Under the pieces are notes generated by a model. That model was not told the origin of the DNA. It searched no databases and saw nothing but the letters and a program-made list of their open reading frames with translations. From Nematostella vectensis (Eukaryota; Cnidaria; Anthozoa; Actiniaria; Edwardsiidae), in contig NC_064043.1 of NCBI RefSeq assembly GCF_932526225.1, positions 12,026,085 to 12,090,084 on the forward strand: a DNA stretch of 64,000 nt, in the 5' to 3' direction. Each line of letters begins with the position of its first letter. Within the stretch, counting starts at the first letter, position 1. Positions 1 through 11,400 of this stretch are shown here, piece by piece. A program made the position numbers and the translations under genes.

Positions 1-26
1 TATTACAGTTTATTCCCAATGTAGTT

Positions 27-340
27 GTACCGTATACATATATTTCAATAAATGTTGTCAGTGCAAATGGCAAATGGCGATTGACAAACGGCAGTTCTAC
101 GACCGAAAGTAACCATGCGTCTCGAAGAATATGGATAAATCAAAACAATTATCCATTAATGGTTACCACTGCTTGGCTCTGACATTGCTGGACTTTATTT
201 AACACCTTTAATTTTACAAATAATTAGTACCCATAAGCCTAGCCCCTCCCTCCCCTTCCCTTGAGCCGCTACGCAGGCTACCATAAGCCATTTACCATTT
301 GCCATTCGCCATTTGCACTGACAACCTTTTGTGAAATAGG
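27..340. repeat. Foldback repeat with arms containing CATTTGCACTGACAAC
   Basis: The left arm (about 27-90) reads as the inverse of the right arm (about 290-345). Both contain the motif GCCATTTGCACTGACAAC and an AT-rich extension toward TGAAATAGGTATATA. A related single arm recurs at about 15097-15145 inside a CPED1 intron, so this is a dispersed family, probably a MITE. No coding potential is seen. Target-site duplications were not resolved. Confidence 0.6.
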
Positions 341-345
341 TATAT

Positions 346-500
346 ATTTACAGACTATTTACAAACAAGCCGCTTCAAGATTTCTATGGGCATCGTCTTG
401 ATTCTAATTTACAGACTATTTCCAGAGTAATGTTGTCTGTAAAAAATGATTTACATAGTCTGTAAATATTTACAGGGTATGTAAATACTCTGTAAATCGG
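346..500. repeat. Cluster of short TTTACAGACTATT / CTGTAAAT motifs
   Basis: Within about 150 bases the words TTTACAGACTATT and CTGTAAAT, and their complements, occur repeatedly in both orientations. They form an irregular clustered repeat in the intron upstream of the first visible nuclear receptor exon. It may be the eroded core of a transposon. No protein is supported. Confidence 0.4.
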
Positions 501-709
501 CATCCGCACGATTTTACCAGTGTTTAGTGCCGCTATAGCGCTTAGCAAATTAGTAAAAGAAATGTTACCCAATACAACAGTGTCACGCCAGACAAAAGCG
601 TCACGCCATAAAGATCAGCCTCAAAAAGGCTCAGAATAATTCTGGGTAATTTAACAAACAAGTATATACGTCTGGATATTCAATGACATGTAAGAATCTT
701 CCATTGCAG

Positions 710-1937
710 CTGTACAATGCGAAAGAAAACCATTGGCAGCTTCACAGTTGGTTCGCCAGCAAGAAACACCCGTCATTACATCAACAGAGGAAAGAGAAGA
801 TCGGGGCTATGCTAGCGAGAGCAACTCCGAGCAGTCACTGTCCCCGCCCGCCGTCCGTAACAACCCCCGCCAGGAACACAGAGAGCATGTCGCTGAAATC
901 CTTGTCCTTCAGACAGAATTCAAAGTAAACGTCCCCTCCCTTGCTGGGGTCCAAGTGTTTTCCATGGACTATGTCTACGAATTTGCTACAAGGCTGTTAT
1001 TTGTATCCATCGATTGGACTCAAAGCATCAGTGCGTTTCGGGCGCTTCACAAATGTGACCAAATAGCCCTCTTGTGCAAGACATGGGCTGACATATTTTT
1101 GCTGGGTGTCGCTCAGTCTATATCTAATTTTCCACTCTCTCCACTGCTGTCGCTAGCGGCGAAAGATATTCAACAGAGTGAGGCGCAGGACCCCAAGCCC
1201 CCGAAGAACATTCCTGGACAAAAGAACACGTTCGAGAAGATTATTGCCATTAAGGATGTGATGTTCAGCTTTGAAAAACTTAACCTAGACGCCACTGAGT
1301 TTGCGTACCTCAAAGCTGTGGTTCTCTTTAATTCTTCAGGTACAGTATTTTACCCGAGCCAGTATTGTACGCCTTCGCGAATAAGAATCGGCCTCTATTT
1401 AGGGCCGCCGCAATAGGCATGGGCTCGGTTCTCTCAGATCTTTCCTCCATACTTTTGGAGTGGGGGAAGGGACGCGGGCGCGCCAAAGACCGAGGGCTGC
1501 CGTTCACCGAACCTACCTTGCATTGACGCAATTTGGGTGACCTGGCCATCGAGACAGATTAAAAGAACGTCTACCAATCAGGATGAAAGGATCACACCAG
1601 TAAAGGTCCACGCTAGCGCGCGCCGTACTAACAAACGCCTTACGCCAAACTAATAACCCTTGTTTCTATTTCAGATCCGTACACCTGTGTTCAAGACCAG
1701 AAACAAGTAGACAAATTGCAGGAACAGTCTCACTGCGGGCTCAAGTCGTACATTGATTCCAAATACCCAATAGGCAACTCGGGAAGATTTGCTAAGATTC
1801 TCCTCAGACTCCCCTCTCTACACCTGATCGATAGATTTGATGTGGAGGAGCTTTTCTTCGCTCCTCTTCTTGGTGGAGTCAAGATCGAGAGTATAATGGA
1901 AAAGATCATACTGCGATCTTCAACGTCGTCATTTTAA
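710..1937 (+). CDS. NR2C: NR2C-type (TR2/TR4-like) nuclear receptor, 3' exons (partial)
   Basis: This is the C-terminal part of a ligand-regulated or orphan nuclear transcription factor. Exon 710-1339 follows an acceptor at 708-709 and opens with VQCERKP, the sequence just after the second zinc finger of NR2C proteins. A Ser/Pro-rich hinge follows, then the ligand-binding domain (FATRLLFVSIDW, CDQIALLCKTWADIFLLGVAQ-type helix 3-5 signature, FAYLKAVVLF). It ends in phase 1 at a GT at 1340. Exon 1675-1937 starts after TTTCAG, restores an Asp codon, and encodes ILLRLPSLHLI, EELFFAPLLGGVKIE and the last helix, ending in TAA at 1935-1937. The EELFF..L.G.V.I.SI pattern matches TR2/TR4 better than COUP-TF or TLX. 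The DNA-binding exons must lie left of the window. The last helix (SIMEKIILRSS) sits where the AF-2 helix does in relatives. Confidence 0.85.
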
Positions 1938-3393
1938 AGTGTTTTATGTATTTTTTTAGATTATTAGGCCTCGTGAAAACAGCACAAGCATTGCTTTCAA
2001 TGCTTGCACTGTTTCGCATACAATGTTTTGAGGTGTAGTTCAATAGTTCGCCAACATTCCGTTACCTTGTAGTTACCGGTGTCAGCAATGCTGGCTGATG
2101 ATGGCGCTGTTTGCACCGGGCTTTATGTAATTGAATATAAATTGCTTTCAATATTTCACATAAAAAAATAAGTGTTACATAATCTTTTAGGGTGTAGTAG
2201 TTTTTTATACAATTTTTCTGAGGTATTATTTGTATCATCCAAAAGCGTGCAAGTTTCTTCATTTGAAGGTTTTTTTGTTCGCTAGCAAATCTTTTGCGAT
2301 AATCAGAGTGTTAATGTACATTTGGATTAGCAGTTGTTCAAAAATTATAACCATAGAATTTGATCTTGTTTGTAAAAGTCTATGATCCTGATTTTCAACA
2401 AAGAGTGTTTGGATTGGTGCGTTTCTGATTTTTTGGCGAAGTATAACTATTATACTAGTGAAATATTCGCGCGCAAACTTTTTTTCGCACCGTTACTTGT
2501 TTTTTGTCGACTTCATGAAACTTCAGCGGCTTACCTGAGTAAAGGTCTAGTACACGCGCGTACCGACTTTTTGGCCGCCAAGGGGGTGCGCGCGCACCCT
2601 GCGCATGTTCCTTTCTATTGCTATTTCTGTGTTTTTAAAACCAGACGCCCAGAGAATGGAAGAGTGGCATTTTATCGGCAAATTTGTTTGGGAGTGAAAA
2701 AGTCCCCAAGTCGCTTCTCCAACATTGTCGTTTCTCTTTTCAAATGTAAGTAGTTATTTGACTTGTTTGTATGTATATATTGTTAACATCTAGTTAAAAA
2801 CAAATCTGTGAACATGACCGTCAATAAACAGCGCACTTGAACACATAAACCATAAAAGCAGTGTTATCTCTACTAAAATTCTAAAGCATGCGCTAACATA
2901 CCTTCAAGCTCCTGTTTTACTGGAACCAAAATTAATTGCACATGCCGGATTTGATTCGTAGGGTTGGGGCAGGTGATCCACACACCCCTATTTGAGTAAA
3001 ATCCGGAACCCATAGTCCATCCCCTTTGTGAGATTCTGATCCCCTCCTGAATTTTAACACCCAAGACTCGAACTCGAGTCCCCCGCTTATTCGAAAAGGG
3101 TTTGCACTGGTTTGTATATTACCTCGACTATTAGCTCACAACTTTGTGTCATAGTTTCTTCTGAGTTAACATTCAAGTGCCCGTCCACCCTGTTACATCA
3201 TTACATGACACGTTGCAAGACACAAGCACACACGAGTATTCAGAGTATTCCTCTGTCCACTACGGACAGCCCCACTTCATGTTTTCGATATCTTATTTTA
3301 CGAATACTTGCGTGTATTGTTGGTGGGTGGGCCCACTACTTCTCTAACTCTACCATTAAGCCTACCATCGCCCTGTCCACCTCAATTTGTTGC

Positions 3394-3444
3394 GTCTCCT
3401 GCGCAGCCATCCTTAGTGATGCTAGGGTCGGCTGCGCAGGAGAC
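3394..3444. repeat. Perfect 15-bp stem hairpin
   Basis: GTCTCCTGCGCAGCC at 3394-3408 is exactly complementary to GGCTGCGCAGGAGAC at 3430-3444, with a 21-base loop. The flanks do not show an obvious duplication, so this may be a structured element rather than a transposon. Confidence 0.6.
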
Positions 3445-3714
3445 TAACCATAGGACTTCCGCGTCTAAAATGTATTTCATTAGCCTTGCCAAAATATATT
3501 TTACATCAGAAGTGTGAGCCCACAACTCATTTTGTTCTTAGAAATCCTGGCTATCCTCCTACATACCTGCCCGCCACAGTAAAAAAATTACCAAACTGTT
3601 CATGTGTTTGGTCAGCCTACTGGTGTTTTGACTGGTCCCTGTTTTCAGAGATGTCAAAGGCGAGGACTTATTGTGTTGACATCATACTTCCAAGAAAGGG
3701 GGGGGTACTATAAA

Positions 3715-3835
3715 AGATTGACGGGGGTGATCGTCAGCAATCAATCTTAACTCTAAAAGATAACACTTTGGGTGAAGTCAACAGCAATTCTTACCCCTAA
3801 GAGATAATCCAATTTATTTTGTTCTTCCCTGGATT
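3715..3835. repeat. Dispersed repeat (related copy near 32070-32160)
   Basis: The segment with GATCG...CAATCTTAACTC, AACACTTTGGGTG and TACCCC recurs in diverged form at about 32070-32160, which also has AAAACACTTTGGGTGTGG and TTCTACCCCC, and more weakly near 33145-33210. It is likely an old interspersed repeat. Confidence 0.4.
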
Positions 3836-4660
3836 GCCTCATTCCTCTTTATATTTTTCAGCAAAATCTCTTAACGTAGGGGGGTAGGCATAGGTCACAA
3901 TACACGGACCACGCAGAGCATACTTTCAAGTGGTAGGGCTGATAACTAAGAATGTATTACAAAACTGGGAGGGCTGAATATATAAGAAATTTATGATAAT
4001 TTCTTGAAAAGTGTTGGGGCTTCAACCCTACCAGCCCGTCCCCGGTGCCTGCTATGGTCACACCTAGGCTCCTCTTTTTATCGCCAAATAGACGCAGGGA
4101 GTAGTTTCATCTTCCAAGCATTCAATATAAATTTTTCACTCAAATGAAACCTTAATACATGAGTTAGTATACTGTTCATTCTCTCCCCCAAAGTAAAGTA
4201 AGGGTAATTTTGCATATGTAAGTAAACAGACTACTCAGGCTAACTTAGGCTTGACTATGGGCTTATACGCGGATATCCAAGCATTTTTCAAAAATACAAG
4301 ACTGCGGTAACCTACAACAACCAAATTTGGCATGGTGAATAACCATAGGAGAAAAACATGATCTGCACAGTCTTTTGCCATGGAAGCAGCAAATGTGCAT
4401 ATACTCGCATATTAAATAGCCAAAAATTTTAAACGAATATGGGGAAAACTTATACATTGCAAATTCGTGTTCTAAGCACATATATTTATTCATTGCCAAA
4501 AGCCCCATAATAAATAGCCTTTGCATCTGGTCCATCGGCCCCGTAACCATGACAACGGTTAGCGTGGTAACATAAAAAATTCTATACTCGCTAGAATTAA
4601 TAGCTGGACCAGGTGCAATGGCCATTTCATATATCTGTAATGTCAATAAACAAATATATG

Positions 4661-4900
4661 CCTTTAGATTACCAAATTGTTTTGCCTAAATGTTCACCAT
4701 TTTTACTTGAATTATTCCAGCTAATTAAAATTCAAACTCATGCGATTAAACGCGTTTCCATGGCAACATAAATAGCCTTTGCATCTGGTCCGCCTTTAGA
4801 TTACCAAATTGTTTTGCCTAAATGTTCACCATTTTTACTTGAATTATTCCAGCTAATTAAAATTCAAACTCATGCGATTAAACGCGTTTCCATGGCAACA
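4661..4900. repeat. Direct duplication of about 108 bp, copies 132 bp apart
   Basis: The block starting CCTTTAGATTACCAAATTG at 4661 is repeated almost without change from 4793. The spacer at 4769-4792 (TAAATAGCCTTTGCATCTGG) is itself a copy of sequence near 4510-4531. The near-identity implies a recent duplication. Confidence 0.7.
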
Positions 4901-6047
4901 ACAATTTCAACTACTGTTGTAAGTACCCATGATCTACCACTATGCCAAGCTTTATTGCCATACCATGTATACTTTTCGAGATATTCAAGAAAATCATTTT
5001 ATTCTGCGTTGAAGCCAGAGTAGCAGTATTTTCCCAAGGCAAGAAGGCACATTACGAAGTTTCACCACAATTGTTTGGAATATGAATTGTAGTGAGCAAT
5101 AGATGTTGCTAGAGTTTTATGATTCTTTTTTTAATGATAAATACATTTTATAAAACCTTGTTGTATTAGAAAAATCTGACTTCTGCAAAATATTGTCTGC
5201 CTGGACATGAAAAATTATTTGTGGTTCAGCATCATTGCACATCTAGATTTATAATCTGTTGCATTTTCATAACAAACTTGGGCATTAGATGGAAAATTTC
5301 TCAAATGCCTTTGTTTAGATGAAAACTCTAGACTAACCAAGCATTTGTTTTAATAATTTATAGACTGTACACTTCTTTTTACATTCGTTTTAAAAAGGCT
5401 GGAATATGCATACAGCCTTTTGAACCTCAAATACATGTAAATGAAAAAATGAAATACAGACAAATCATTTTCCATAAGGGATCTTTTAAGGTAAAAAAAA
5501 TTCATGAAAGGAGCTGGTTCAAGGGCCAATTTGGTAAAGAAACTAGAAATAAAGAGATGATCTAAGTATTTTATTTGTAGATATTAAGCCCAATATAAGA
5601 ATATATGATCATTCCAAAATAATTTTGATATTTTTAACTTTAACAAGATCCCTTAATTTGTTCTGTTTTACACAGCTACGTTTCTAAATGCTGTTTACAT
5701 AAAAACTACATGACCAATTAGTACCAATTTTCTGAATTATGTATATCTATATATTAACTTTTTACAATTATTATGCCAAAGTGCTAAAAAAGTCATGTGA
5801 TTTAAAACTGGATTTGATCTTGTCCTTATTTACAATATAATAAATATGTAAAAACAAGCGCTTCAAAATGTGCATCACTACAATAATGAAACTATTCCGT
5901 GGCTTAAAATGTGGGTATAAAAGTTCTCCGTGGAAATCTGTGGTACATGTTGCAAATTCCTACAGTTCCGCTTTGCTGGTTCGTAACAATCGAATCAATA
6001 GTCTATCAGCTGTAGCTGTATAAAATTGGTTCACTAAGAAATGACAG

Positions 6048-7176
6048 CTAAACTATCAGCCGTCTAGATGCAAACTCTGAGCTGCTTCCAAGCATTTCAG
6101 ATTTGTATTTCATTGGCGTTTCATCGCATTCAGTTTCTTTGCCTTCCAAGTGCCGAATCGCCTGTACAATCGTATCCAGGCTTTGATGACCGCTAGCGTG
6201 TGTTTTGCTCGAGTTAATTTCTGTTTTCAGCTTGATATCATTGAGGTCAAATTCTAACTTCTGCTTCTGTGCTTCCAAAGATATCCGAAGGCGCCGTTCC
6301 TTCTCCAGTTGACACCGCAATTCAATAAGTTCTTTTTGTATCTCTTCGACGTAATCATCTTCGTAAATTGAGTTCGAGTTTTCGTCTCTCTGATGTCTTT
6401 CCTTGTCGTTCGAACCACGTGCTTCTAAATCAGAACTGTCCGGCCCGGAGCCGGCGCGATTTCGTTTCCTTGGGATAATTCCTTCGCCTTTTATCGACCC
6501 CTCTCGCTCGCATTGACTTAAAATACGCTTCAACGTGGTATTTTGTTGTAACAGCTTGGTCTTATCTTGCTCTAGTGTAAAAATGTATTCCGATGTTTGC
6601 TGCAAAATAGCGGCCTGAAATTATAAACAAAAAACGTAAGCACGGCGACAGATTATTTGTGATTGTACGTATTTTACACAAACTATTTGCAATCTCAGAC
6701 CACCAATAAGTTTAAGAAAGCTATATATTTTTTACCTTACTAAGTTTCTCGCCTTCTGTATTCGGGATTAGCATTCGAAGCGCTTGGAAACCAGAATTTA
6801 TACTTTGCATTCTTCGTCGCTCGTTCGAGTTTGCAATTTCCCGCCTCAGACGTTTTTCACGATCACGATCAGATTCAGGGCTGACGCTCCTACAAGGGCA
6901 AAATATAATAAGAGACCACACTCAAATAAACAAGATTTGCACTGCACAAAGCCTTCATAGATTACTGTTATACCTGTACTCAAAATCACTCAAAGACTCG
7001 TCTCCAAAGCTATCGTCCAGAGATTTTCGTTTGCCTGTGTTTCGAGTGTGTGCGGACATTTTTTCGACTTTGTGGTTAGTTGCAGGATCTGAAAGCTGAA
7101 AGGGTTGGCTTGTCGAACGATTTTCTGTGAGTAAACCAGTACAAATAGTTGTCGGGGACCTAGTTTTGCAAAGCAC
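6048..7176 (-). CDS. TFAP4: TFAP4 (AP-4) bHLH-leucine zipper transcription factor
   Basis: Three exons with matching phases. Exon 1 ends at 6974, with the start at ATG 7059 (MSAHTRNTGKRKS) or an in-frame upstream ATG at 7174-7176. Exon 2 is 6736-6889. Exon 3 is 6048-6614, stop TAG at 6048-6050. Exon 2 gives the basic region and helix 1 (REIANSNERRRMQSINSGFQ, then LIPNTEGEKLSK). Exon 3 continues AAILQQTSEYIFTLEQDKTK and LLQQNTTLKR, the AP-4 helix 2 plus first zipper. About 70 residues further on is a second heptad region (EEIQKELIELRCQLEKERRL). AP-4 binds CAGCTG E-boxes as a nuclear homodimer. The protein is about 268 residues from the inner ATG. It is transcribed divergently from the CPED1-like gene, about 1.2 kb away. 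Confidence 0.92.
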
Positions 7177-7888
7177 ACATCTTCTTGTAGAGAAATCGGC
7201 GGGAAACAGCTGTCTTTTCCAATCAGGTGACCGAGGAAGCGAGGGAGAAATTTGAATGCAGTGCAGCAGAGGAATGTAAAATAAGTAAGTGGGGAGAGTT
7301 TATAGTTTAGAAATACATATTTCATCATATTTCAATCCCTTTCAAAGAAAACAAAATGCTGTTAAATTATATTGATAGAGACTTAGTACCCCAGCAAATA
7401 GTAGCTGCTGCTTTTTAGTTTTATGCTATTCGTCGTAAAATCTAGGTAAAAATTTGTATGGAGAATTCAATTTCTCAAAACATTGCGCCGTCAATTGTCG
7501 GAAGGGATTGCCCAATCAGCAAAGCTGAAAGATTGGTTTTGTTTACTCGACTTTCGTAGTTTATTGATGATCCGGCTCATTGATTGGCTGAGACCCCATG
7601 TGGTACATTCATTCACACATCAGCTGTTAAACTCAGCAGTTTCTCTCTAGTGTTTATTTTTTCCCTAAGGCAACCAAAATAAGTGTCATGGAACCATAAA
7701 TACACGTTATCGTCATCGATGGGCAATCACAACAACGCTGACAAAAAAAAAATCGACGGACAATTCTGCAACAATCCAAACAAATCGGGAAAGGCAGTGT
7801 AATGTAATCTGCGGGAAATGGAATGATTACTGCTGTCGCTATGCCAATAGAATAAAACAAAACTACCGCTGTTATGTTATTCTTAGTA

Positions 7889-7931
<43 letters not shown>

Positions 7932-8400
7932 CAAGCATCGAGTAGTCCCGCTGGATTCTTGCGGGGATCTCCCACAATGCATCATTGGAGAAAGGAACGC
8001 CTGGTCATTTCTTTTTTTTGTGGAACGACGGAAAAAAGCAAACATTTATTGACTGCCGAAACAATTGAATTTTTTGCCCTTTGACCAACTATGGATATAT
8101 TTAAAGGACCTCCTACGGTTCTCCTTTACACATTGATCGTTATTTAGAGTTCTGGAGTCGGCTATGGCGATCTGGGTATCGTCAATGAGATAGCGGATCT
8201 GACCATAGCTTGTCATCAACTGAAGTGTTTTCCTTGTTGTCGAATCGGATTGAGTTGAGTTCGCTTGAGCGGGAAGCGCCTTGACAGATGGGGTGTTACA
8301 TCAAAAGACAGAGAAACATCCATTCTCTAGATTTGGCAGTGTATTGGGGTGATTGCCGGTGGCGTAGACCTGGATTACGCATACTTGATTCCAGGAGAAC
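7177..8400. promoter_or_regulatory. Divergent intergenic region (TFAP4 / CPED1-like)
   Basis: The only interval between two divergent genes, so it should contain both promoters and 5' UTRs. No TATA box can be assigned with confidence. The conspicuous features are the 40-base C tract at 7890-7929 and an ATTGGCTGAG-type CCAAT word near 7581-7590. Regulatory function is inferred from position only. Confidence 0.45.
7890..7929. repeat. Homopolymer: 40 consecutive C
   Basis: An uninterrupted run of 40 cytosines. The opposite strand is poly-G and could form quadruplex structures, and the C strand an i-motif. It generates a spurious polyglycine frame on the minus strand. The exact length in an assembly is unreliable. 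Confidence 0.9.
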
Positions 8401-11400
8401 ATGCGAATTGTGCCTTTCATCCGCCGATCTTTCGCCGCGGCAGTCACTATGATTCTGACATTGTCAGTGTACTGGAGCTACAAGTCCACCACGATAAGAC
8501 ATAAAAGGCCGGTTGCAATAGAGCATAAGTCCTCTTTAAATAACTTGGAAGGTGGAAGCTATGCACATAGACACTTTGGCTTGGAAAACATTAGGAAAAA
8601 TCAACTTCCGACTCCAGAGTTCAAGAAAGACAATAAACTATTTAAAACATCAACAGAGATGAGTTACACTACGCCTTCAACTAAAAATCTTTCATCAACT
8701 GCATCCAAAAAGGTAAGAAAACCAAGATTTGTCAACATCATATGATTTCTGGATTTAAAGCAAGCAATTCTCTTCTCTATTGATGATGGTATTCCATTAT
8801 CTGCATTTCTTCAGCTAGAAGTTGATACCTGTTATCTCAGTGGAGGAATGCGAGATAATATTATGCTATCAGTTTCCTGTCTTCTTTAGTTAACTTGAAA
8901 ATGCTTTGGGGTAAATAAAATACAGCCACTGATACCAGCCAGTGTTTAGTCACACTGTATTTGCTTCATGCCTTAAAAAAAGTTATGATGTCTCAAAATC
9001 TTATTGATTATTGCAGTTATTGCATATGCATAGTAATCCATTGATTGTTGTTTGAAGCTGTGATGAAGTATTAAAACCAATTATAGATAAACACACAGTA
9101 GGAGCAAATATGTGACATGTTGTTATTTGAGTTTTAACAGGAGATTTTCCTTTTTATTGGATAAATCATTTCCCACTTTTGCTACTATACATTATCAAAT
9201 TTTGGAAAATTTTTTTTTGTATGTTTAGTGCTTACTATAAACTGTCAGTGGTCATTAGTATTATGGTGATAATCACCATCAGAGACTCTTTAATTAAATT
9301 TGATTACTGAGTGTGAATAATAGATTATTTTTTCCAGACAGCTTGAAGGCTAGAGGACTAATGTACCTTTTTTTTAAATAGCGCCTGATTTTTAATTGAA
9401 GCTGGGTCTTTTTTATTTTTAGAGTATTTTTAAGCTAAAAATGTTCTAAATTTAAGTGTATTTAAAATAAATACCCAGTGAATTATTTGGAAGAGAATTG
9501 CACAAAAATAATCAATAGCAATAATATTTATTATTTAAAAGGTTATTTTAATGAACACAATTTTATTTAAAATGCATCAGACTAAAATTTGGTGAAATCT
9601 CAGGCTGGATGTTCTTATTTAAAATAGAGTGTATTTGTTTTTCATCTTTTGCAGTGCCACTTTCTCCTCTTTTTATTTTTGTTCTGGTAGTTTTTATTAG
9701 GGAAAGTTCATTTATTATCCCGAGAAAGGGGGTGGGGGTGTGAGGATTTTAAGAGTAAGATATCGAATTAGTTGCCCCCCCCCTTTAGGAGAAAAAAATT
9801 TTTCCATGCCCCCCTTACGCTTCCCCCCATATTTTCGGTGCCCCCCCTTCCGCCCCCCCACCAATCTGAAGAAAGAAGGAGCAAAGGAAGGAACGCAAAC
9901 CACAATGTCAAAGGAACATCAGCAAGAGATTAGCTGCAAGCTGGTCAGAAAGTGAAAACATTAATTTAGAAAAAGTGAAGGCACTCAATTTCTCAAAGAT
10001 GCGACTAAATTCAGGTTGTCAACCTGATAAAAGTTGATGCTATATATGATCCAGAAGAAGCAAAAAGCTTTTTATTCTTCTCCTTGCCAGAAAAGCGAAG
10101 CACGAGGAAGAAAAATAGAGAGAGAGGAAGGCGGCAAATCAGATATGAGCGAGGATGTTGATGACGAAAAATGAGTGCTAATAGCACTAGAACCTTTTTT
10201 AATAATTTTAAATGTGGAACATAAGCACTTTATAAATATCATATATCGGAAACCATGCATTGCATAGATAAAACTTGGCTTAATATGTATCCTGGATTCC
10301 TGTATTGTGCATGCCAAATAACTGCACCCGAACCTCGACTCGTTAAACCAAGAAGTCTGATTTGACACTTGGTCAAATTATAAAGATGAGACAACCCCCA
10401 AAGAAATTAGTGACCCCCTTTCTAAAATCCATACACTTTCGATGCCCCCCCCCTCTTTAGACCTCTGAAATTTCCAGAGGCCTTCCACAGTATCCTCATG
10501 CCACCCCCTTGTTATAATAAATGAACTTTCCCTTATTTACAACATATATTACTGTTGGCAAAGTTTTTATTTTTTTTCTTGTGCTGCAAGCATAGCTTGA
10601 AAAGCTAAAAAAAAGGTGATACAGCCTTCATGTAATACAATCAAAAACTTATTCCCTGTATCCTCCTGACTCTTTGTTGCACTTAGATCAAAATAGAATC
10701 CAACCCAAAGGATGCACAAGACTTTGGTAATGTTTTGCTAAAGCCTGAAGAGTTCTGCTTTATGATGCTGGCAGCAAGGCATATTAAGGGTAAGGAATAT
10801 CCTCTAGAAATCCTCTACATGCATTAAGAGATGCACCATTTGATTTTTGACTGGCTCATCTTTTTTCCATGGTAAGTTTTGCTGCTCAATTTTTTTGCGA
10901 AGAATGTGGAGATTTTTTCTGCCTAGCCTGCTTGCAGGCTGTACTCGGTGTTATCATCACGGAAAACCCTCTCCGTTCGATGATCGGGTGCCATATTGTA
11001 TTTAAATGCTTAAATATTGAAATATTTAAATACAATATGGCGCCCAATCATCGAACAGAGAGGGTTTTCCGCCGCCCGATCATCGAACGGAGAGGGTTTT
11101 CCGCGATGATAACACCGAGTACCACCTGCAAGCAGGCTATTTTCTGCCAGTCTTTGCTTCTCGGTTTTTTAAGGGCCTGTGACTTATTTTAATTCTTTTT
11201 TTTTGGGGGGGGGGGGAGATAAGCCACTACCCTTATCAAACATCGATGGTCTGTCCCCAAGTAAATTCATATGATGGGTGCCTCAAGTCCAAACTCCTCT
11301 CACCACTCATTCCCATGCCTATTTTCTAGTTTTTTTGCAATGACAAATCACGACAAATTTCATATGAACATCTAGCAATTTATCTCATTTAGGAATGTTG

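Larger units (their letters stand above)
1938..6047. other. Intergenic stretch between convergent genes; no gene recognised
   Basis: The region between the NR2C stop and the TFAP4 stop is AT-rich. It contains only short open frames, the longest being 127 codons on the minus strand at 4263-4646, with no recognisable domain and no splice-compatible exons. It holds dispersed repeats (3715-3835, 4661-4900) and a hairpin (3394-3444). AATAAA occurs at about 2823 and 4645, but I cannot assign either to a transcript. Confidence 0.5.

Noticed and set aside
2382-2753. 123-codon + strand frame
   Set aside because: No recognisable motif. It lies in the NR2C 3' flank, and Cys/Phe-rich composition suggests chance.
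4263-4646. 127-codon minus-strand frame
   Set aside because: No domain, no splice partners, and part of the region is in duplicated sequence; composition is that of random AT-rich DNA.
7654-7977. 107-codon frame with 13 Gly
   Set aside because: Created by the poly-C tract; no splice context and no conserved flanks.
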